Source of the DNA: Lachnospiraceae bacterium
Lineage (GTDB): Bacteria; Bacillota; Clostridia; Lachnospirales; Lachnospiraceae
Length of the DNA: 6,255 nt
Assembly: GCA_031285465.1 (NCBI GenBank)
Contig: JAITWD010000257.1
Span: forward strand, 1 to 6,255
Direction of reading: 5' to 3'
Both the position numbers and the translations under genes were made by a program. Within the stretch, counting starts at the first letter, position 1. Every line of letters starts with the position of its first letter. Of this stretch, positions 5,797 through 6,255 are shown piece after piece. Below the pieces are notes generated by a model. That model did not search any database. It was not told the origin of the DNA and worked only from the letters and a program-made list of their open reading frames with translations.

Positions 5797-6255
5797 GTGC
5801 CACGTAAAGGACATTTACAAAAAAGAGATGTGTTGGCCGATCCGCTGTACAATAATAAGGTGGTCACCAAGTTGATCAACAATATTATGCTGGATGGCAA
5901 AAAGGGTGTGGCCCAGAAGATTGTCTATGGAGCATTTGAGACAATGGAAGAAAAGTCTGGCAAACCGGCGATCGATGTATTTGAGACGGCATTAAATAAT
6001 ATCATGCCGCTTTTGGAGGTCAAAGCGAGACGTATCGGTGGTGCAACCTATCAGGTACCGATCGAGGTTCGGGTTGAACGTCGTCAGGCACTGGCTCTTC
6101 GCTGGCTGACAATGTTTTCACGTAAGAGAAGTGAAAAGACCATGAAAGACCGACTGGCAAATGAGATTTTAGACGCGTCCAATAATACCGGCGCATCGGT
6201 CAAGAGAAAAGAAGATATGCACAAAATGGCGGAAGCAAACCGGGCGTTTGCTCAT
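5797..6255 (+). CDS. rpsG: Small subunit ribosomal protein S7 (3' end outside window)
   Basis: S7 nucleates assembly of the 30S head and lies near the mRNA exit and E site. The window holds 153 codons from a GTG start, open to the last base; the usual family length is about 156 and homologues commonly end with a short aromatic-basic tail after AHAH-like or AFAH residues, so roughly three codons and the stop are probably missing. Visible features are the basic N-terminus (MPRKGHLQKRDVLADPLY), the S7 signature region with LINNIMLDGKKGVAQKI (26-42), the RNA-binding beta hairpin region (about 73-92, EVKARRIGGATYQVPIEVRV), ERRQALALRWL (94-104), and the C-terminal KMAEANRAFAH. The start is set by AAGGAGG at 8 nt. 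The gene follows rpsL in the conserved str order; fusA would be expected next. Confidence 0.97.
   Translation, partial: MPRKGHLQKRDVLADPLYNNKVVTKLINNIMLDGKKGVAQKIVYGAFETMEEKSGKPAIDVFETALNNIMPLLEVKARRIGGATYQVPIEVRVERRQALALRWLTMFSRKRSEKTMKDRLANEILDASNNTGASVKRKEDMHKMAEANRAFAH

Overview
The window is a core-genome segment holding RNA polymerase and ribosomal protein genes, all on the + strand. In order it carries the 3' part of rpoB (RNA polymerase beta), a complete rpoC (beta'), a complete rpsL (ribosomal protein S12) and almost all of rpsG (S7), which is cut by the window edge a few codons before its expected end. There is no sign of a mobile element, CRISPR array, tRNA, rRNA or defence gene. 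The long antisense open frames lie over these conserved genes or in AT-rich spacers and look like shadows.

The proteins point to a member of the Bacillota, probably of clostridial type. The beta' trigger loop runs without the large insertion typical of gammaproteobacteria. S12 carries the extra segment before its PQKRGVC motif that is seen in Bacillus-type S12. The beta subunit has a long acidic C-terminal extension. Ribosome binding sites are strong and purine-rich (AAGGAGGTGA, AAGGAGG), base composition is moderate with AT-rich spacers, and rpsG starts with GTG. I cannot name the genus with confidence; a Eubacteriaceae-like clostridium would fit the protein sequences from memory.

Layout: rpoB ends at 942. 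A 107-nt spacer holds a 17-bp RNA-type hairpin just ahead of the rpoC ribosome binding site. rpoC runs 1050-4772. A 381-nt spacer follows, with a perfect 21-bp inverted repeat (probable terminator of rpoBC), an AT-rich stretch with no gene, and a near-consensus sigma-A promoter (TTGACA, 17 nt, TATACT) about 80 nt before rpsL. rpsL runs 5154-5582, its stop codon lying inside a hairpin. A 214-nt spacer with further helices leads to rpsG from 5797.

The genes act together in gene expression: beta and beta' form the catalytic core of RNA polymerase, while S12 (decoding centre) and S7 (head and mRNA exit side) belong to the 30S ribosomal subunit. The L7Ae-like gene often found between rpoC and rpsL in Bacillota is absent. 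The terminator plus promoter in its place suggests that rpoBC and the str genes (rpsL-rpsG and presumably fusA-tuf beyond the window) are transcribed as separate units. The coding part is ordinary; the points worth a second look are the structured spacers.
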